The notes beneath the pieces are model-generated. The model saw only the letters and a program-made list of their open reading frames with translations. It had not been told where the DNA came from and made no database searches. A program made the position numbers and the translations under genes. From positions 1 to 21,483 of IMG/VR virus record IMGVR_UViG_3300017744_000190: DNA of 21,483 nucleotides. The stretch is one strand, 5' to 3'. Below, one piece after another: positions 20,822 through 21,483 of this stretch (its first letter is position 1; the number at the start of each line of letters is the position of its first letter). The DNA comes from a virus.

Positions 20822-21483
20822 ATGCCTTGTAAAAAATGTGGAAAAAAATGGAAGTGGGGAGAAAATGGAGAGTGTAAATACGATTCTAAAGATGCTTGTG
20901 AAAAAGCTAACCCTAAACACTATGAAAGTCTTAAAAACACTAAGATAGTTGAACTAGTAATTAGTGATGATAGTGAAGAACTAACTATAGATGCTATCAG
21001 TCTAGTAACAAGTCCTGCTATTGAGCAAGATTTTGTATTCTTCGGTAAAGAAAAAAACAACTTGACTTTTGCTAAAATAGATGAGGAAAAAAGAATGCTA
21101 GTTAGTCCTGCATTAATTCCAAACAAACAAATATTTAGATACGACCCAAATACAGATAGTGATTACTATGTATATTTTTCTAAGGACACAGTTAGACAAG
21201 CTGCTGAACTGTATTTAAAACACAACAACCATCATAAAGCTACTTATCAGCACGAAGAAAGAGTATCAGGTGTCTTGACTATTGAAAGTTGGATTAAAGA
21301 AGGAGATATGGATAAGTCAAAGATGTATGGTTATGACTTGCCTAACGGAACTTGGTTCGTAAAAATGAAGATAGAGAATGATGAGATGTGGGATAAAATT
21401 AAAGGTGGAGAATTGAAAGGTTTAAGTATTGAAGGTTACTTTATAGACAAGATGGAGAAAATGTCTGAAACTATAAAACCAAC
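20822..21483 (+). CDS. XkdF-like prohead serine protease, C-terminus beyond window
   Basis: 220 codons plus two bases are open from ATG 20822 to the window end without a stop. From about residue 42 the sequence fits the XkdF-type phage protease: AISLVTSPAIEQDFVFFGKE (58-77), KRMLVSPALIPNKQIFRYD (90-108), YYVYFSKDTV, TYQHEE (His144), TIESWI, GTWFVKMKIENDEMWDKIKG, and LKGLSIEGYF (Ser202). His144 and Ser202 are the probable catalytic residues by analogy with HK97-type proteases, which trim scaffold or capsid proteins during head assembly. A Cys-rich N-terminal extension (C3, C6, C18, C26) precedes it. Its position after the tail genes is unusual. Motif copy 3 lies directly before the start. Confidence 0.75.
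   Translation, partial: MPCKKCGKKWKWGENGECKYDSKDACEKANPKHYESLKNTKIVELVISDDSEELTIDAISLVTSPAIEQDFVFFGKEKNNLTFAKIDEEKRMLVSPALIPNKQIFRYDPNTDSDYYVYFSKDTVRQAAELYLKHNNHHKATYQHEERVSGVLTIESWIKEGDMDKSKMYGYDLPNGTWFVKMKIENDEMWDKIKGGELKGLSIEGYFIDKMEKMSETIKP

Overview
This window is part of a tailed double-stranded DNA phage genome (phage or prophage), probably from a Bacteroidota host and most likely a flavobacterium-like one. The evidence is: all credible genes lie on the + strand in short overlapping steps (ATGA or TAATG junctions). The DNA is AT-rich. Starts are preceded by A-rich leaders rather than Shine-Dalgarno sequences. A host-type promoter (TTTG, 20 nt, TAAATTTG) sits before the early operon. 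Several genes (DUF3127 OB-fold, DUF6171-like, NinG-like, sigma-like) are typical of Bacteroidota phages. No integrase, repressor, tRNA or CRISPR array was seen.

Layout. 1-1085: the end of a lysis module (M15 peptidase fragment, small membrane protein, metallophosphoesterase). 1086-1254: the only sizeable regulatory gap, with a terminator-like hairpin, an inverted repeat and the host-type promoter. 1255-6950: early/middle genes, comprising small unknown proteins, a possible ssDNA-annealing protein, an SSB-like OB-fold protein, a DnaA domain IV-like protein, a winged-helix replication protein, a helix-turn-helix protein, a NinG-like HNH protein, a sigma-like factor and small zinc-binding proteins. 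6947-7006: a structured intergenic element. 7281-9453: a ParB-like protein, a TET-associated-type glycosyltransferase and a TET/JBP-family Fe(II)/2-oxoglutarate dioxygenase. This is a likely DNA base hypermodification cassette and runs straight into the terminase genes (9455-11108). 11217-20787: tail and virion genes, including a probable programmed -1 frameshift gene and the tape measure protein. 20822 to the end: an XkdF-like prohead protease, cut by the window edge.

How it fits together. The late region appears to be three transcription units (from 7281, 11217 and 20822). Each has a nearly identical 30-base upstream segment whose core TCTATTATATA ends 2 nt before the ATG. This does not match the host promoter consensus. 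I infer a phage-specific late promoter giving leaderless or near-leaderless mRNA, possibly read by the sigma-like protein at 5770-6330. The modification genes share a unit with the terminase, so bases may be oxidised and glycosylated just before packaging. No cytosine-5 methyltransferase is visible, so the target base (5-methylcytosine or thymine) is open. The order terminase, tail, then capsid protease is also unusual.
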